Assembly (NCBI GenBank): GCA_019115485.1
Contig: DXDM01000059.1
Span: 1-64,000, forward strand
Length of the DNA: 64,000 bases
Source: Candidatus Barnesiella excrementavium
GTDB taxonomy: Bacteria; Bacteroidota; Bacteroidia; Bacteroidales; Barnesiellaceae
Reading direction: 5' to 3'
Under the pieces are notes generated by a model. That model did no database searches. It saw only the letters and a list, made by a program, of their open reading frames with translations, and was not told where the DNA came from. Positions within the stretch are counted from its first letter, which is position 1, and each line of letters starts with the position of its first letter. Of this stretch, positions 62,139 to 64,000 are shown one piece after another. Made by a program: the position numbers and the translations under genes.

Positions 62139-63421
62139 ACAGTTTCAGAAACAGCGTGTATGATGTAGCCATGGAGCGACTCGACCGCATATTTACCGAC
62201 TTTGACAACGTTTATGTCTCCTTTTCGGGCGGAAAGGATAGCGGGGTGCTGTTGAATCTCTGCATCGATTATCTCCGTCGCAAGCAGCCGGGTCGCCGAC
62301 TGGGGGTGTTTCACATCGACTACGAGGTGCAATACCAGGAGACCGTCCGTTATGTCGACAGGGTATTGGCCTCCAACACCGATATATTGGACGTTTATCG
62401 GGTGTGCGTGCCCTGCAAGGTGTTGACCTGCACCTCTATGTTTCAGAGCTACTGGCGCCCGTGGGAGGAGTCGAAGCGGGAACTTTGGGTGCGGGAGATG
62501 CCCGAAGGGGCCTACACGAGTGAGGATTTCGATTTCTTCACCGATGAGTTGTGGGACTATGAGTTCCAAATCAAATTTGCCGAGTGGCTGCACAAGCGGA
62601 AGTCGGCCCAGCGCACCTGTTGCCTGATAGGTATCCGTACTCAGGAGAGTCTGAACCGTTGGCGTACGGTGCACAGCGACCGCAACTATAAAAAGTACAA
62701 GGGGCTGAAATGGATTCGCGAGATGAAATATGGCATCTGCAATGCCTACCCCATACACGACTGGCTCACGACCGACATTTGGGTGGCCAACGGCCGCTTC
62801 CGTTGGGACTACAACCGTCTCTACGACCTGTACTATCGGGCGGGTGTCCCGCTCGACAAGCAGCGGGTGGCCAGTCCCTTTATCTCGCCGGCCATTTCGA
62901 GTTTGCGCCTCTACCGGGCCATCGACCCCGACATGTGGGGCAAGATGATAAGTCGGGTCAACGGGGTGAATTTTGCCGGTCTCTATGGAAACTCTTCGAT
63001 GATGGGGTGGCAATCGATCAAGTTGCCGCCCGGCATGACATGGGAACGGTATCTTCATTTCCTGTTGCAGACCCTGCCCGAGGAGACGCGGTGCAATTAC
63101 CAGCGCAAACTGGCGGTGAGTATCAACTTCTGGCGCGAGAAGGGGGGCTGTCTGGCCGATGAGACTATCGAAAAACTCGAAGCCATGGGCATTCCCATCG
63201 TCGTGGGCGACCACTCCAACTACAAGACCGACAAACGACCTGTAAAGATGGAGTATCTCGACGACATCGACCTGCCCGAATTCAAGGAGTTGCCCACCTT
63301 CAAGCGCATGTGCATCTGCATTCTTAAAAACGACCACACCTGCAAGTATATGGGTTTCTCGCTCAACAAGGTGGAGAAGGAGTTGAAAAATCGAGTTATG
63401 GAAAAGTATAAAACATTGTAG
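62135..63421 (+). CDS. ibrA: IbrA-type PAPS-reductase-like ATP pyrophosphatase (DUF3440)
   Basis: The 428-residue protein carries the PP-loop SFSGGKDSGVLLNL (SGGKDS at residues 31-36) of the adenine-nucleotide alpha-hydrolase superfamily. GVFHIDYEVQYQETVRYVDRVL and RVCVPCKVLTCTSMF follow, with WRPWEESKRELWVREMP. The second half, about 200-428, is the DUF3440 region (CLIGIRTQESLNRWRTV, YPIHDWLTTDIWVANGRFRWDYNRLYDLYYRAGVPLDKQRVASPF). It matches IbrA of E. coli immunoglobulin-binding-regulator loci; relatives such as DndC adenylate or reduce sulfur compounds. The start at 62135 overlaps the GNAT-like stop. ibrB follows 5 nt later. Confidence 0.9.
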   Translation: MNSFRNSVYDVAMERLDRIFTDFDNVYVSFSGGKDSGVLLNLCIDYLRRKQPGRRLGVFHIDYEVQYQETVRYVDRVLASNTDILDVYRVCVPCKVLTCTSMFQSYWRPWEESKRELWVREMPEGAYTSEDFDFFTDELWDYEFQIKFAEWLHKRKSAQRTCCLIGIRTQESLNRWRTVHSDRNYKKYKGLKWIREMKYGICNAYPIHDWLTTDIWVANGRFRWDYNRLYDLYYRAGVPLDKQRVASPFISPAISSLRLYRAIDPDMWGKMISRVNGVNFAGLYGNSSMMGWQSIKLPPGMTWERYLHFLLQTLPEETRCNYQRKLAVSINFWREKGGCLADETIEKLEAMGIPIVVGDHSNYKTDKRPVKMEYLDDIDLPEFKELPTFKRMCICILKNDHTCKYMGFSLNKVEKELKNRVMEKYKTL

Positions 63422-63426
63422 AAGAG

Positions 63427-63939
63427 ATGGAAGCGTATAAAAGTCCGGTTTATCAGGTCATCGCCGTCCCTGTGGAGAAGGTGGTGGCCAATACCTATAA
63501 TCCCAATGTGGTGGCTCCGCCCGAAATGAAATTGCTCGAACTCTCGATTTGGGAGGACGGCTATACGATGCCTTGTGTGTGCTACTACCGGCCCGAGACC
63601 GACCAGTACGAGCTGGTCGACGGCTTTCACCGCTACAAGGTGATGCTCACCTCACCCCGCATCTATGAGCGGGAGAAGGGGCTGTTGCCGGTAGTGGTCA
63701 TCGACAAGGATATCTCGAACCGCATGGCTTCGACCATTCGACACAATCGGGCCCGGGGCATGCATAACGTCGAGTTGATGTGCGAAATCGTTTCGGAGTT
63801 GACCAAGGCCGGAATGTCCGACAGCTGGATTATGAAGAATATCGGCATGGACAAGGACGAGTTGTTGCGCTACAAACAGATTTCGGGGTTGGCCGAACTC
63901 TTTGCCGACAAGGAGTTCAGTCTCACGAAGGAGATATAG
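63427..63939 (+). CDS. ibrB: IbrB-type ParB/sulfiredoxin-fold protein
   Basis: The 170-residue protein has a ParB-like fold: an N-terminal PVYQVIAVPVEKVVANTYNPNVVAPPEMKLLELSIWEDGYTMPCVC, the conserved core YELVDGFHRYK (residues 61-71, like the GxHR..A of ParB/Srx), then VVVIDKDISNRMASTIRHNRARGMH. An HTH-like end follows (MCEIVSELTKAGMSDSWIMKNIGMDKDELLRYKQIS). It matches IbrB. The ParB/Srx fold binds CTP or ATP and can have nuclease or phosphotransfer activity. Only 5 nt separate it from ibrA. The gene seems complete, ending 61 bp before the window edge. Confidence 0.9.
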   Translation: MEAYKSPVYQVIAVPVEKVVANTYNPNVVAPPEMKLLELSIWEDGYTMPCVCYYRPETDQYELVDGFHRYKVMLTSPRIYEREKGLLPVVVIDKDISNRMASTIRHNRARGMHNVELMCEIVSELTKAGMSDSWIMKNIGMDKDELLRYKQISGLAELFADKEFSLTKEI

Positions 63940-64000
63940 CGGGCGGCCTGGCTGTCGGGCGGTTTGGTGAAAACGACAAGGGCTGTATCCCACAACGGGG

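Overview
The window is a contiguous piece of a Bacteroidales chromosome, most like Barnesiella or a close relative; the genus is an inference from overall gene content. It carries Bacteroidota-type genes: N-succinylornithine carbamoyltransferase, a TamL/TamB pair, a large SecA, Lnb-type lipoprotein N-acyltransferase, a type IX secretion plug-domain protein, sorting-domain-like C-termini and LptD. Promoters follow the Bacteroidota pattern (TTTG, 19-21 nt, TAnnTTTG) and start codons lack strong Shine-Dalgarno sequences. Coding sequence is GC-rich (about 55-60% by eye) and intergenic DNA is AT-rich. I see no prophage, insertion sequence, CRISPR array or rRNA operon. One tRNA gene (Arg, CCG) is present.

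Layout. 1-4.5 kb: end of a GH3 glycosidase, a secreted FAD oxidoreductase lipoprotein, a secreted DUF6359-type protein and a PepSY-like lipoprotein. 4.5-13 kb (minus strand): a long gene series with folate/thymidylate (folA, thyA), arginine and proline synthesis (argF', proA, proB), an acyl-CoA synthetase and its XRE-cupin regulator. 13-23 kb: a beta-helix lipoprotein, YbjQ-lpxB, an iron/cobalamin-type ABC importer, an LTA-synthase-like phosphotransferase, an M15-like lipoprotein and an exported nitroreductase. 23-38.5 kb: an envelope-biogenesis block with lnb, a degenerate alkaline-phosphatase-fold protein, secA, tamL-tamB, a second PepSY-like protein and a T9SS plug-domain protein. 38.5-45 kb: an exported bleomycin-hydrolase-type peptidase, a GDPD-like protein, an AT-rich acyltransferase, ung, tRNA-Arg, a HAD phosphatase and an M24 peptidase. 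45-52.6 kb: dnaE, trxA, a small winged-helix regulator with a membrane protein and palindromic operators, a structured non-coding block, and gdhA. 52.9-61.3 kb: CCA-adding-type enzyme, lptD, HD hydrolase, ilvE, small envelope proteins, and an oxygen-stress pair (flavin reductase-rubredoxin and rubrerythrin). 61.7-64 kb: a three-gene accessory cassette of a GNAT-like protein, a PAPS-reductase-like ATP pyrophosphatase (IbrA type) and a ParB-fold protein (IbrB type).

How the genes work together. Much of the window serves the outer envelope: lipid A (LpxB), LPS export (LptD), lipoprotein maturation (Lnb), the general secretory motor (SecA), and outer-membrane assembly (TamL/TamB). The best candidates for undescribed biology are the GNAT/IbrA/IbrB cassette, the pseudo-phosphatase overlapping lnb, the winged-helix/membrane operon with an operator inside its promoter, the tandem PerR-like boxes at rubrerythrin, and the hairpin-rich non-coding block at 50.6-51.25 kb.
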